Below the pieces are notes generated by a model. It made no database searches, was not told where the DNA came from, and was given only the letters and a program-made list of their open reading frames with translations. The translations under genes and the position numbers were made by a program. Source: DATLWN01 sp963764315 (lineage in GTDB: Bacteria > Pseudomonadota > Zetaproteobacteria > Mariprofundales > Mariprofundaceae). From it: a stretch of 64,000 bases of DNA. This document shows positions 33,676-44,794 of the stretch, in pieces. The number at the start of each line of letters is the position of its first letter. Positions within the stretch are counted from its first letter, which is position 1. The DNA lies in the NCBI GenBank assembly GCA_963764315.1, contig CAVXSB010000004.1, positions 62,001-126,000 of the forward strand, written 5' to 3'.

Positions 33676-34992
33676 CTATTTCCCGATGCAGAAATCGGCG
33701 AACACGCGGTCCAGGATATCGTCGACGTCGCCCAGGCCCAGGACCCCCCCCAGCGCCGCCCAGGCGCGCCGCCACTCCAGGGCCACCAGATCCAATTGTT
33801 CCTCGTCCCCAAGCATGGCAAGCCCCTGGCGAACCGCTGTCTGGGCCTCGGCGATGGCCGAGCGGTGGCGCTCGCGCGTCACCAACAGCGTCTCCTCCCC
33901 CCAGTCCGCATCGCCCAACAGCCGGCCCAGCCGCCGCCGAAGATCATCGATGCCAGCGCCCGAATAGGCAGAGACCGGAAGAAAGCCATCCGGGATATCG
34001 GTCGCCGGCACCAGATCCACCTTGTTCATGATGCGGATGTCCGCATCGACCGCCGGCACCCAGGTCTCCGGGCGGGAGATATCGGCCACGTGCACGACGA
34101 CATCGGCGCGCCCGGCGGCATGGTGCGCCCGGCGAACGCCCTCCTGCTCGATACTATCGACGGACTCTCGCATTCCCGCCGTATCAAGCAGGCGCACCGG
34201 GATGCCATCGATCTCGAAATCGACCTCCACCACATCCCGCGTCGTGCCGGCCTGTGCGCTGACGATGGCCCGGTCATAGCCGGCCAGCCGGTTCAGCAGA
34301 CTGGACTTCCCGACATTCGGAGCCCCGACAATCGCCACATGGGCCCCCTCGAACAGCCTTTCCCCGAAGCGGGCGGTGTCCAACAGTGCCGACATGGGCA
34401 CAAGCAGACCCTCCTCTGCGCGCTGACGCAGCGTCGGATAAAGCACATCCGGAACCTCATCCTCGGGAAAATCCAGACAGGCCTCGACATGGGCCACCAG
34501 GCCGGTCAGTTCGTCCATCAAGACCTCGATGCGGCGACCGAATTCCCCGTCCAGATGCCGCTGTGCCTGGCGCGCCGCCCGCAGCGTCAGCGCCTCAATG
34601 CAGGCGACAACCGCCTCGGCCTGGGACAGGTCCATGCGGCCGTTCAGCACCGCTCGGCGTGTGAACTCCCCGGGCTCGGCCGGCGCCGCACCGAGGTCAT
34701 GAATACGCGCCAGCAATGCCCCCAGCAGTACCGGGCTGCCATGGGCCTGAAGCTCGACGACATCCTCACCGGTATAGGATTGCGGGGCGGGAAAAACCAG
34801 CGTAATGCCACGGTCGACGATGCCCCCGTCGGCATCGCGCCAAGCGGTCAGGTGGGCATGCCTGGGCATGAAATCGCCCCTGCCCGTTAACTGACTGGCG
34901 ATGGTCAGCGCCGACGGGCCCGAGATACGGACGATACCGACACCGCCGCGCCCGGGCGGCGTAGCGATGGCGGCGATCGTCGTGGCGCTCAT
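33676..34992 (-). CDS. mnmE: MnmE (TrmE), tRNA U34 modification GTPase
   Basis: The 438-residue protein has an N-terminal folate-binding domain (IATPPGRGGVGIVRISGP), the GTPase G1 GAPNVGKSSLLN, G3 DTAGMRE, G4 NKVDL, and the C-terminal CIGK with the conserved cysteine. It works with MnmG. Its start overlaps the yidC stop by one base. It ends 128 bases before the prk start. Confidence 0.96.
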   Translation of the reverse strand: MSATTIAAIATPPGRGGVGIVRISGPSALTIASQLTGRGDFMPRHAHLTAWRDADGGIVDRGITLVFPAPQSYTGEDVVELQAHGSPVLLGALLARIHDLGAAPAEPGEFTRRAVLNGRMDLSQAEAVVACIEALTLRAARQAQRHLDGEFGRRIEVLMDELTGLVAHVEACLDFPEDEVPDVLYPTLRQRAEEGLLVPMSALLDTARFGERLFEGAHVAIVGAPNVGKSSLLNRLAGYDRAIVSAQAGTTRDVVEVDFEIDGIPVRLLDTAGMRESVDSIEQEGVRRAHHAAGRADVVVHVADISRPETWVPAVDADIRIMNKVDLVPATDIPDGFLPVSAYSGAGIDDLRRRLGRLLGDADWGEETLLVTRERHRSAIAEAQTAVRQGLAMLGDEEQLDLVALEWRRAWAALGGVLGLGDVDDILDRVFADFCIGK

Positions 34993-36584
34993 CAGGCCGG
35001 GGTCAACGCTCCTTGCTTGCGCATCACATAGTACTGCTGCGTAATCGACAGTACGTTGTTGACGACCCAGTAGATCACCAGGCCGGATGGGAAGAACAGG
35101 AACATCGTCGTAAACAGCAGAGGCAGGAACTGCATCATCTTGGCCATCATCGGATCGGCCTGTGGAGGATTGAGCTTCTGCTGCACGAACATCGAGATAC
35201 CCATCAGCACCGGCAGCACATAATACGGATCCTGGGCCGAAAGGTCATGGATCCAGAAGATGAACGGGGTGTGACGCATCTCGATGGACATCAGCAGCAC
35301 CTTGTACAGGGAAAAGAACACCGGAACCTGCACCGCGATCGGCAGACAGCCGCCCATCGGATTGACCTTGTGCCGCTTGTACAGGGCCATCATCTCCTGA
35401 CCCAGTTTCTGGCGATCATCCGCGTACAACTCGCGCATGCGCTTCATCTCCGGCTGCAGCTTGCGCATACCGGCCATCGACTCGTAGGACTTCTTCGTCG
35501 GGTAGAAGAACAGCGCCTTGATCATCAATACCAGCACGATGATGCACCAGCCATAGTTCGGGATATAGCCATGCAACCAGACCAGCAGCGAATGCAAGGG
35601 CTTGGCGATGAACGCAAACCACCCGAAGTCCACCGAACGCTCCAGGCCGACATGCAGCTTCTTCAGCACGGAGATCGACTTCGGACCCAAAAACAGGTGG
35701 GTGGTGAACACCGTCTCCCCATTCTGAACCTTGCCGTTGTACACCATGCCGGACTGATAGGCATGGCCATCGCTCTTGAAGTAATACTCGTTCTTCTGAG
35801 CCTGGTCGCCAATGATGCTGGCGATGAAATAGTGGGTCATCATGCCCGTCCAGCCGCCCTTCGCCTCCAGCCGCTGTGCCCCGTCCTTGTCCAGATCGTC
35901 GTACTTGATCTCATGCAGCTTGTTGTCGACCAGAGCGATCGGGCCGACATGCTGGGTGAAGCGGGAAGACTTCTTGTCGGGCGAGCGCTCGACGATCTGC
36001 GTATACATCTGCGTGGCCGCCCCACCCTGGACGCGATCCACGACATCGACCTCGTAGGAGTCCTTGTGCAGCGTCAGCGTGCGTTGCCAGGTGCGCCCAT
36101 CGGACAGCGTCGACTGCAAAATCAGCGTGGATGCATCGCCGGCATTGACCTTCTTTACGAGCTTGAACGGAGATGCCGTAAGACCGAGCACGCCGGTATT
36201 GGCGTAGGAGGCCTGATCCTGATGTGGGACAACGTGCAGTACCGTCACCTGCGGGGAGCCGGGCTTCAGGGTTTCGCGGTAGCCGCTCAGCGAGGCATCG
36301 ATGATCCAGCCGCGGTCATTGAGGATCAGATCGAGCAGGTTGCTGGAGAGGCTGAATGCAGGCTTGTCGATCAGGGCATTGGCACTGCTGGCCTTGGGTG
36401 CCGACGCCTGGGCATGCTGCTGGCCCGACTGAGGCGGGGTCGGGGCCTCGGAAGCGGCCGGCGCCGAGGTTGTGGTTGCGGGCGCCTGATGCTTGGCCGG
36501 CTTATCCTTGGGAAACATGACGCTCCAGCCAATGAGGATGACCATCGACAGGGCAAACGCCAGCAACATATTCCTCTGTTCCAT
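34992..36584 (-). CDS. yidC: YidC membrane protein insertase
   Basis: The 530-residue protein has a first membrane segment right at the N-terminus (MLLAFALSMVILIGW), a linker rich in alanine and proline, and a large periplasmic domain of about 300 residues. The conserved C-terminal core of about five segments follows (YGWCIIVLVLMIKALFF, GGCLPIAVQVPVFFSLYKVL). It inserts membrane proteins. ATG 36584 has AAGGAG 8 bases upstream; GTG 36593 adds 3 residues. It lies in the rpmH-rnpA-yidD-yidC-mnmE cluster. Confidence 0.95.
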   Translation of the reverse strand: MEQRNMLLAFALSMVILIGWSVMFPKDKPAKHQAPATTTSAPAASEAPTPPQSGQQHAQASAPKASSANALIDKPAFSLSSNLLDLILNDRGWIIDASLSGYRETLKPGSPQVTVLHVVPHQDQASYANTGVLGLTASPFKLVKKVNAGDASTLILQSTLSDGRTWQRTLTLHKDSYEVDVVDRVQGGAATQMYTQIVERSPDKKSSRFTQHVGPIALVDNKLHEIKYDDLDKDGAQRLEAKGGWTGMMTHYFIASIIGDQAQKNEYYFKSDGHAYQSGMVYNGKVQNGETVFTTHLFLGPKSISVLKKLHVGLERSVDFGWFAFIAKPLHSLLVWLHGYIPNYGWCIIVLVLMIKALFFYPTKKSYESMAGMRKLQPEMKRMRELYADDRQKLGQEMMALYKRHKVNPMGGCLPIAVQVPVFFSLYKVLLMSIEMRHTPFIFWIHDLSAQDPYYVLPVLMGISMFVQQKLNPPQADPMMAKMMQFLPLLFTTMFLFFPSGLVIYWVVNNVLSITQQYYVMRKQGALTPA

Positions 36585-36621
36585 CACCTGCACTCCTTCA
36601 TCTTCGATGCGCCCTGTTCAT

Positions 36622-36831
36622 CTACGGTACCGGATCATATCCGCCCTTGCCCCATGGATGGCATCGGAGCAGTCGGCGGCATCCTAGCCACATTCCCCGC
36701 AAAACCCCATAGCGTTCGATCGCCTCCCGCATGTACTGCGAGCAGGTCGGCATATAGATGCAGCGAGAAGGGATGAACGGGGAAATGCCATACTGATAGA
36801 CACGAACCAGGAACAGGGCGATCGCCTTCAT
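36622..36831 (-). CDS. yidD: YidD membrane-protein insertion efficiency factor
   Basis: The 69-residue protein has the YidD start LVRVYQYGISPF, the cysteine-bearing CIYMPTCSQYMREAI and CHPWGKGGYDPVP at the end, so the family hallmark is complete. It helps YidC insert proteins. Its ATG at 36831 overlaps the rnpA stop by 4 bases (ATGA). A longer frame up to 37200 is not used. Confidence 0.95.
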   Translation of the reverse strand: MKAIALFLVRVYQYGISPFIPSRCIYMPTCSQYMREAIERYGVLRGMWLGCRRLLRCHPWGKGGYDPVP

Positions 36832-37148
36832 GAGCGACTCAGCCTCTGCATCAGCTCGGTGAACAGTTCCTGTGCGGCCGCCGATGGGGTTGCCATACCG
36901 GTGGCCGACGCCAACGGCACGATCAATACATCGATGCCGGCATCGCGAATCGGATGCTGGCGAAAGGTATTCCGGATCTGGCGCTTGAAGCGGTTGCGTT
37001 GCACCGCCGAACCGTATTTCCGGGATACGGCAAGGCCGAGGCGGGCATGGCCGAGGGCGTTGGGAATAAAGACGCAGCGGATGGAATCGGCCTGGAGCCG
37101 CCTTCCCTTCCGCATATGGGAAAAATCCGCCGCATGGCGGATTCTCAT
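36828..37148 (-). CDS. rnpA: RNase P protein component
   Basis: The 106-residue basic protein has RLGLAVSRKYGSAVQRNRFKRQIR, the RnpA RNA-binding motif, in its middle. It binds the RNase P RNA that is encoded at 27064-27416. It stands 20 bases after rpmH. The start at 37148 is accepted because the frame just upstream closes, though no strong ribosome site is seen. Confidence 0.93.
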   Translation of the reverse strand: MRIRHAADFSHMRKGRRLQADSIRCVFIPNALGHARLGLAVSRKYGSAVQRNRFKRQIRNTFRQHPIRDAGIDVLIVPLASATGMATPSAAAQELFTELMQRLSRS

Positions 37149-37168
37149 CCTTGGAGGAAAGTCGTGGC

Positions 37169-37303
37169 TCAGGCCGACAGGCGCTTACGGCCCTTGGCAC
37201 GGCGGCGGTTCAGGATGGCGCGACCGTGGCGGGTGGCCATGCGGGCGCGGAAACCATGGCGTCGTGCACGGCGGATGCGGCTTGGCTTATAGGTAAAGCT
37301 CAT
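37169..37303 (-). CDS. rpmH: 50S ribosomal protein L34
   Basis: The 44-residue protein reads TYKPSRIRRARRHGF then RMATRHGRAILNRRRAKGRK, the signature of L34. Start ATG 37303 has AGGAG 7-8 bases upstream. It begins the minus-strand cluster and diverges from dnaA with 121 bases between them, which must carry both promoters. Confidence 0.96.
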   Translation of the reverse strand: MSFTYKPSRIRRARRHGFRARMATRHGRAILNRRRAKGRKRLSA

Positions 37304-37424
37304 CGTTTTCTCCTGCAATGAAAAGGGCTGCGCATGATAGATGTGGCATGGTTCAAGTCAAGCGGTATGCGCCCACACGGCTGATCTCTGGATGGCAATC
37401 GCAAGACATGTATGATTGCCAGTA

Positions 37425-38744
<1,320 letters not shown>

Positions 38745-38990
38745 GCCCGGTATAACATCATAGCCGCCTGTGGATGGTTTGAGGGTAACGATGCCGGCGC
38801 TGACTCAGAACGACCAGGGTCTTGATTGTGCACAAACCATCCACAGATACACAATTGATCCACACACAGGCGAGCGGGTATTTAAGCATTTGATATTCCG
38901 CTGCATTCCGGCATATTCACATTATTCACAAGGCTTACTGTGATGACTAGAATGCATTTGAACTAAAGGGATCCGAAAAGAGGAGAGCCT
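38745..38990. other. Probable oriC with DnaA boxes between dnaA and dnaN
   Basis: This 246-base gene-free stretch has several DnaA-box-like 9-mers. TTATTCACA (38932-38940) is perfect to TTATNCACA. ATATTCACA (38923-38931) and TGATCCACA (38856-38864) each have one mismatch, and CCATCCACA (38837-38845) and TGTGGATGG (38769-38777, reverse) have two. The right half is AT-rich (TATTTAAG.., CATATTCACATTATTC), fitting an unwinding element. The gap rpmH-dnaA (37304-37424) lacks such boxes. Confidence 0.7.
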
Positions 38991-40091
38991 ATGCACATCA
39001 CCGTATCCAAGCCATCCATCGTGCAGGCGGTCCAACGTTGCCAAAGTGTGGTCGAAAAACGGAATACGGTCCCCGTTCTTTCCAACATCCTGCTAAAGGC
39101 CGCTGACGATATGCTGGTGATCACGGCCACCGATCTCGAGGTCGGCATCCGTACCCGTATCCCGGCTACCGTACATATGCCGGGCACCATCACCGTCTCG
39201 GCGCGCAAGCTGTTCGATATCGTCAAGGAACTCGATGCCGAAAAGGATGTCGAGATGGAGATCGAAGGCGGCTTTTTGAACATCCGAAGCGGTCGCGCCA
39301 AGTTTCGGCTGTCGACCCTGGATGCAGAGGATTTCCCCGACCTGAAGGTAGACGAGGATGGCATTACCATCCAGATCCCCGGCCATGAGCTTTCCGAGAT
39401 GATCGCCTCCACCAGCTTTGCCATGTCCCAGGACGAGACGCGCCAGTACCTGACCGGTACCTTATTCGAGGTCGACCAGGACAAGATATTGCGTCTGGTC
39501 GCTACCGATGGCCATCGTCTGGCCATGAGCGAGGTGAACCTCGGCGAGGCCTCGGGCACCAGCCAGTGCATCGTGCCGCGCAAGGCTGTCATGGAGATTC
39601 GGCGCATCGCCGAAGAGAGTGAGGATGCAGTATCTCTGAGTCTGGGCGAGCGGCAGATCAGGCTGGAGGCGGGCGCCCACTACCTGAGCTCCAAGCTCAT
39701 CGATGCCCGCTTCCCGGTGTACGGCGACGTCATTCCGCAGAACAATCCCGATGCCGTCGTCTGCAGCCGAAGCCAGCTGGACCAGATCCTGCGCCGCAGC
39801 ATGATTGTGGCCAACGAGTTCACACACGATGTGCGTATCACCTTCGCCCCCGACGGCATCCACGCCTCGGCCCACAACACCGAGCAGGAGCAGGCCGAGG
39901 AGTTCATCGAGGCCGAGCATGCCGGGCATGAGGTCTCTATCGGCTTCAATGCTAAATATCTGCGCGATGCCCTTGGCAGCATGAAGGGTGACCAGGTGCG
40001 CATCGATATCAAGGATGAGCTTTCGCCGGTGCTGATGCGGGAGGTTGGGATGGAAAGGGCCTACCACGTCATCATGCCGATGCGCATTTGA
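38991..40091 (+). CDS. dnaN: DNA polymerase III beta sliding clamp
   Basis: The 366-residue protein is a full clamp of three similar domains; VEKRNTVPVLSNILL near residue 20-34 and YHVIMPMRI at the end are typical of DnaN. It tethers the replicative polymerase and is the partner of Hda. GAGGAGAG stands just before the ATG. It follows dnaA across oriC. Confidence 0.97.
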   Translation: MHITVSKPSIVQAVQRCQSVVEKRNTVPVLSNILLKAADDMLVITATDLEVGIRTRIPATVHMPGTITVSARKLFDIVKELDAEKDVEMEIEGGFLNIRSGRAKFRLSTLDAEDFPDLKVDEDGITIQIPGHELSEMIASTSFAMSQDETRQYLTGTLFEVDQDKILRLVATDGHRLAMSEVNLGEASGTSQCIVPRKAVMEIRRIAEESEDAVSLSLGERQIRLEAGAHYLSSKLIDARFPVYGDVIPQNNPDAVVCSRSQLDQILRRSMIVANEFTHDVRITFAPDGIHASAHNTEQEQAEEFIEAEHAGHEVSIGFNAKYLRDALGSMKGDQVRIDIKDELSPVLMREVGMERAYHVIMPMRI

Positions 40092-40125
40092 TCCCGGCGG
40101 ACGCGCCTAGGATTTCTTTGCTCCC

Positions 40126-41253
40126 ATGTTAACGCCGTTGCATCTGGCTGAGGTGCAGGCCGTCGACCTACGTTGCCATACTCAAGTACGCTGGCCATGC
40201 ACACCGGGCCTCAATCTGCTGGTCGGGGATAATGGTAGCGGCAAGACTACGCTGCTCGAGGCCGTGTACCTGATGTCCCATGGCCGTTCATTTCGCCAGG
40301 CCAGAGATCCGCATCTTGCCCGCCGTGGAAGCGAAGGGTTTAGTATCGATGGGCATTGGCGCCGCTATGGCCCGCTGCATGTACGTCTGCAGGGTAGCGG
40401 CGGTACCGTGGAAACGCGTTTGCAGGGAAGGCGGATCCGCCAGCGCCGGGACCTGGCCCAGAGCATCCCCGTACTGGTCGAGGCACCGCAGGGCCGCAGG
40501 CTCGTCGATGGGGTACCCAATGAGCGACGTCGCTGGCTGAACACGCTGCTAACGGATTGCCGCGAGGGTCTGATCGTCGATTTCCACCGTTACGGCCGCA
40601 GCATGATGCAACGCAGTCGCCTGCTCAGGCGCGGCGCCGCCGCATCCGAGATTGAGGCCTGGGAGCAGTTGATCGTCACCCATGGCCTGGCCATCGTAGA
40701 GGTGCGCCGGCAGATGCTGGAACTGCTGAATACCGAGTTGGCGACGGAAGAGACACTGACGGAGTCATGCATTGCGGTGACGGTGCGGGAACCGGCCTAT
40801 GGCCAGGAGATGTGGCAGCAACGGCTGCGCGAGGGGCGGCATGAGGATCGGCGCACGGGCCGGCTCGATTTCGGGCCGCATGCGGATCGTATCCGTATCG
40901 TCTACCAGGATCGGGAGATTCGCCATTCCGGTTCGCGCGGGCAGCAAAAGCTGGCTTCCGTGGCCCTGAAGCTGGCAGAATGCGCCATTCGCAGGCATCA
41001 TCGACAGATGGTGCCGGTTCTGCTGCTGGACGACTGCCTGGAGGCGCTCGACCCGCAGCGGCAGGAACGATTGCTTCGGCGCTTGGGGCAGTTTCCCGGT
41101 CAGGTTCTGATGACAGCTCCGGTCGATGTGCACATCCCGGCCGGCCTCGATGTCTGCGTACAGCGCCTGGATGCCGACGGCATCCGGTCGGCCGGACAGC
41201 CGGGCGGGATTTCCGAACGGACCTCCAAGTTGAAGGTAGGGGAAGCGGCATGA
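40126..41253 (+). CDS. recF: RecF recombination mediator ATPase
   Basis: The 375-residue protein has Walker A GDNGSGKTTLLEA (about residues 34-46), a signature GSRGQQKLASVALKLAE in the C-terminal half, and Walker B VLLLDDCLEALD. It loads RecA on gapped DNA with RecO and RecR. It overlaps gyrB by 4 bases (ATGA). Confidence 0.95.
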   Translation: MLTPLHLAEVQAVDLRCHTQVRWPCTPGLNLLVGDNGSGKTTLLEAVYLMSHGRSFRQARDPHLARRGSEGFSIDGHWRRYGPLHVRLQGSGGTVETRLQGRRIRQRRDLAQSIPVLVEAPQGRRLVDGVPNERRRWLNTLLTDCREGLIVDFHRYGRSMMQRSRLLRRGAAASEIEAWEQLIVTHGLAIVEVRRQMLELLNTELATEETLTESCIAVTVREPAYGQEMWQQRLREGRHEDRRTGRLDFGPHADRIRIVYQDREIRHSGSRGQQKLASVALKLAECAIRRHHRQMVPVLLLDDCLEALDPQRQERLLRRLGQFPGQVLMTAPVDVHIPAGLDVCVQRLDADGIRSAGQPGGISERTSKLKVGEAA

Positions 41254-43670
41254 GTGTGGACGAAAAGGAATACGGCGCCGAAAGCATCAAGGTTCTGCGC
41301 GGGCTCGATGCGGTGCGCAAGCGCCCTGGCATGTATATCGGCGATACCGATGACGGCACCGGCCTTCACCACATGGTGTTCGAGGTCGTGGACAACGCCA
41401 TCGACGAATCCCTGGCCGGTCACTGCGACAAGATCGAGGTCATCCTGCATTCCGACGATTCGGTGACGGTGCGCGACAACGGTCGCGGTATCCCGGTCGA
41501 CATCCACGCCGAGGAGGGCCGTTCGGCGGCCGAGGTCATCATGACCGTGCTGCATGCCGGCGGTAAGTTCGACCAGAATTCCTACAAGGTCTCCGGCGGT
41601 CTGCATGGCGTCGGCGTTTCCGTGGTGAATGCCCTGTCCGAATACCTGGAACTCACCATCCGCCGTAAGGGCAAGGTGTATTTCCAGCGCTATCAGTTGG
41701 GCGACCCGCAAGAGCCGCTGAAGGAGATCGGTGAGGCCAAGGGTACCGGCACCGAGGTGCGCTTCCTGCCCAGCCTCGAGACCTTTTCGCATCGCAAGAT
41801 GTCCTTCGACATCCTGGCTACGCGCCTGCGCGAGTTGTCCTTCCTGAACAGTGGCGTGCGTATCGAGCTTTCCGATGAGCGCAGCGACAAGGTGCAGGTG
41901 TTCGAGTACGAGGGCGGTATCAGGGCCTTCGTCGAGCACCTGAACCAGACACGCACGGCCCTGCACGACGAGTGCATCTCCGTTACCGGAGAGAAGGACG
42001 GGGTTTCGGTGGAGCTGGCCATGCAGTGGACCGATGCCTACCAGGAAAACGTGTTTTGCTTCACCAACAATATTCCGCAGCGTGACGGCGGCACCCATCT
42101 CGCCGGCTTCCGTGCGGCGTTGACCCGCTGCGTCAACGGCTATGCCCAGAACAACGACATGCTGAAGAAGCACAAGATCACGTTGTCCGGCGACGATGCC
42201 CGTGAGGGGCTAACCGCCGTGCTGTCCGTGAAGGTGCCCGATCCGAAGTTTTCCGCTCAGACCAAGGACAAGCTGGTATCCAGCGAGGTGCGCCCGGCGG
42301 TCGAGACCATCGTTAACGAGAAGCTGTCCGACTGGATGGAGGAACATCCGAAGGAGATCAAGCGCATCGTCGGCAAGGTCGTCGAGGCGGCGCTGGCCCG
42401 CGAGGCGGCGCGCAAGGCCCGCGACCTGACCCGCCGCAAGGGGGCCCTGGACGTGGCCAACCTGCCCGGCAAGCTCGCCGACTGCCAGGAGAAGGATCCG
42501 GCCGGCAGCGAGATCTTCCTCGTCGAGGGTGATTCCGCCGGCGGCTCGGCCAAGCAGGGTCGCGACCGGCGCTACCAAGCCATCCTGCCGTTGAAGGGCA
42601 AGATCCTGAACGTCGAGAAGGCGCGCTTCGACAAGATGCTGTCCAGCCAGGAGATCGGCACCATGATCACGGCGCTGGGCACGGGCATCGGCAAGGAGGA
42701 CTTTGACGTCTCCAAGCTGCGCTACCACAAGGTCATCATCATGACCGACGCCGATGTCGACGGCTCCCATATCCTGACCCTGCTGCTGACCTTCTTCTAC
42801 CGGCAGATGCACGAACTGATCGAGCGTGGCTATCTGTACATCGCCCAGCCGCCCCTGTACCGCGTGGCCCGCGGACGCAAGGCGCAGTACATCGCCAACG
42901 ACGATCAGATGTTCGAGTTTCTGCTCACCAGCGGTGCCGACGGCAAGTCCTACCTGTCGGGCGGTGGTGCCAATGCCGTTACCGGCGAGCGCCTGAACAC
43001 CATGGTACGCAGCATTCACCGGGTGCAGTTGCTGTGCCGGCGTCTGTCGCAGCGTCTCGACACGCGCGTGCTCAAGCTGCTGATCGAAACCGGAAAGACC
43101 GATACATCGATGCTGCGTAACCGCGACAAGCTCGAAGCGCGTTTGATTGAGGTCGAGGCCGCCTTCCGCGCCGAATGCCGAGCGGACGAGGATCTGCGTT
43201 GGGATATCCAGGAGGATGCCGACGAAGGCATCTATCGGGTCAAGTTCCAGCGCCGTGACCACGGCCGCACCATGACCAGCTGGCTGGAGAAGAATCTCGT
43301 GGCCACCGCCGAGTTCCAGGAGGCGCAGACCCTGGGCGCCAGTCTGAAGGCACAGGTGCAGGATGGGGCGGTGCTCAAGGACGGGGACAAGGTGCAGCCG
43401 ATCGGCCACTACGAGGAGATCGCCACCGCCATCGAACAGGACGGTCGCAAGGGCCTGACCATCCAGCGCTATAAGGGCCTGGGCGAGATGGATCCGGAGC
43501 AGCTGTGGGAGACGACGATGGATCCGGTCAACCGCATCCTGCTGCAGGTGAAGCTCGAGGACGCGGTGCAGGCGGACGAAACCTTCTCGATGCTGATGGG
43601 CGATGCCGTCGAGCCGCGTCGCCAGTTTATCCAGGACAACGCGCTGAAGGTGCGCAACCTCGACGTCTAG
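41250..43670 (+). CDS. gyrB: DNA gyrase subunit B
   Basis: The 806-residue protein has the GHKL ATPase (VVDNAIDESLAGHC, DNGRGIPVD, GGLHGVGVSVVNALS), the TOPRIM motifs EGDSAGGSAKQGRDR and DADVDGSHI, and the ~165-residue insert typical of gamma-type GyrB in the C-terminal part. It drives ATP-dependent supercoiling with GyrA. Start ATG 41250 overlaps the recF stop; a longer frame from 40980 is a shadow. Confidence 0.96.
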   Translation: MSVDEKEYGAESIKVLRGLDAVRKRPGMYIGDTDDGTGLHHMVFEVVDNAIDESLAGHCDKIEVILHSDDSVTVRDNGRGIPVDIHAEEGRSAAEVIMTVLHAGGKFDQNSYKVSGGLHGVGVSVVNALSEYLELTIRRKGKVYFQRYQLGDPQEPLKEIGEAKGTGTEVRFLPSLETFSHRKMSFDILATRLRELSFLNSGVRIELSDERSDKVQVFEYEGGIRAFVEHLNQTRTALHDECISVTGEKDGVSVELAMQWTDAYQENVFCFTNNIPQRDGGTHLAGFRAALTRCVNGYAQNNDMLKKHKITLSGDDAREGLTAVLSVKVPDPKFSAQTKDKLVSSEVRPAVETIVNEKLSDWMEEHPKEIKRIVGKVVEAALAREAARKARDLTRRKGALDVANLPGKLADCQEKDPAGSEIFLVEGDSAGGSAKQGRDRRYQAILPLKGKILNVEKARFDKMLSSQEIGTMITALGTGIGKEDFDVSKLRYHKVIIMTDADVDGSHILTLLLTFFYRQMHELIERGYLYIAQPPLYRVARGRKAQYIANDDQMFEFLLTSGADGKSYLSGGGANAVTGERLNTMVRSIHRVQLLCRRLSQRLDTRVLKLLIETGKTDTSMLRNRDKLEARLIEVEAAFRAECRADEDLRWDIQEDADEGIYRVKFQRRDHGRTMTSWLEKNLVATAEFQEAQTLGASLKAQVQDGAVLKDGDKVQPIGHYEEIATAIEQDGRKGLTIQRYKGLGEMDPEQLWETTMDPVNRILLQVKLEDAVQADETFSMLMGDAVEPRRQFIQDNALKVRNLDV

Positions 43671-43680
43671 GGGGCAGGTA

Positions 43681-44730
43681 GTGAACGCGGGCAAACAGGG
43701 CCTGACCTATGCCGAGTGCGGGGTCGATATCGATTCCGGCAACGCCTTCGTCGGCCGTATCAAGCAGGCGGTGGCCAGCACCATGCGTCCGGAGGTGCTG
43801 GGCGGTCTGGGCGGCTTCGGCGGCCTGTTCCGCGCCGACTTCTCGGCCATGCAGGAGCCGGTACTGGTCTCCGGAACCGACGGTGTCGGCACCAAGCTTC
43901 TGCTGTTGCAGCAGTACGGCCGGCCGGAAGCCGCGGGCCAGGATGCCGTGGCCATGTGCGTCAACGACATCGCCGCCCTGGGTGCGGAACCGCTGTTCTT
44001 CCTCGATTACCTGGCCATCGGCAAGCTGGCGGGCGACACCCTGGTGCGCGTCGTCGAAGGCATCTCCGAGGCCTGCCGCATCTGCGAATGCGCGCTGATC
44101 GGCGGCGAAACGGCAGAGATGCCCGGCATGTACGCGCCGGGGCATTACGATATCGGCGGCTTCGCCGTCGGCATCGTCGACAAGCCGAAGATCATCGATG
44201 GCTCGCGCATCGCCGAGGGTGATGTGCTCCTGGGGCTGGCGTCGAGCGGCCCGCATTCCAATGGCTATTCGATGGTGCGCAAGCTGCTCGAGCTGGGCGG
44301 CGCCGACCTGAACCGCGATACCCTTTCCGATGGTCGCCTGGCCGCCGACGGCGTGCTCGCCCCGACCCGGCTGTACGTGCCGGCGGTGAAGGCGCTGATG
44401 GCCGGTGGCATCGACGTGCACGGTTTCTCGCATATCACCGGCGGCGGCATGTTCGACAACCTCGAGCGTATTTTGAGCGAGAATCTGGCGATCACCGTCG
44501 ATATCGCCAGCTGGCCGGTGCCGCCGGCGTTTGCGTACCTGCTCGGCTTCGCCGACGTGGCACGGGACGAGCGCTACCGTACCTTCAATATGGGCATCGG
44601 CTTCGTCGTCATCCTGCCCGAGGCCGAGGCCGACAAGGCGGAGGCGCTGCTGAAGGATGCCGGCGAAACCATCCACCGCATCGGCCGTGTGCACAAACGC
44701 GACGGCGAGCCCGTCACCCTAGTCGGCTGA
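43681..44730 (+). CDS. purM: Phosphoribosylformylglycinamidine cyclo-ligase
   Basis: The 349-residue AIR synthetase has GVDIDSGNAFVGRI, GTDGVGTKLLL, MCVNDIAALGAEPLFFLDY, GGETAEMPG and HSNGYSMVRK. It closes the imidazole ring in purine synthesis. It starts with GTG at 43681, 10 bases after gyrB, with a G-rich upstream stretch as ribosome site. It ends in the terminator at 44745. Confidence 0.95.
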   Translation: MNAGKQGLTYAECGVDIDSGNAFVGRIKQAVASTMRPEVLGGLGGFGGLFRADFSAMQEPVLVSGTDGVGTKLLLLQQYGRPEAAGQDAVAMCVNDIAALGAEPLFFLDYLAIGKLAGDTLVRVVEGISEACRICECALIGGETAEMPGMYAPGHYDIGGFAVGIVDKPKIIDGSRIAEGDVLLGLASSGPHSNGYSMVRKLLELGGADLNRDTLSDGRLAADGVLAPTRLYVPAVKALMAGGIDVHGFSHITGGGMFDNLERILSENLAITVDIASWPVPPAFAYLLGFADVARDERYRTFNMGIGFVVILPEAEADKAEALLKDAGETIHRIGRVHKRDGEPVTLVG

Positions 44731-44744
44731 TTTTTCCATGACTT

Positions 44745-44775
44745 AAAAAGGGCGCCGTTGGCGCCCTTTTTGTTT
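44745..44775 (+). terminator. Rho-independent terminator after purM
   Basis: AAAAGGGCGCC pairs perfectly with its complement across a GTT loop, and a TTTTTGTTTG run follows. It lies 15 bases past the purM stop. Confidence 0.92.
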
Positions 44776-44794
44776 GTGGCGTTAGTATCTGGAC

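Noticed and set aside
35013..36776. Long open frame antisense to yidC
   Set aside because: Histidine- and arginine-rich translation typical of a shadow; yidC is certain.
37304..37424. Replication origin in the rpmH-dnaA gap
   Set aside because: No DnaA-box-like sites found here, in contrast to the dnaA-dnaN gap.
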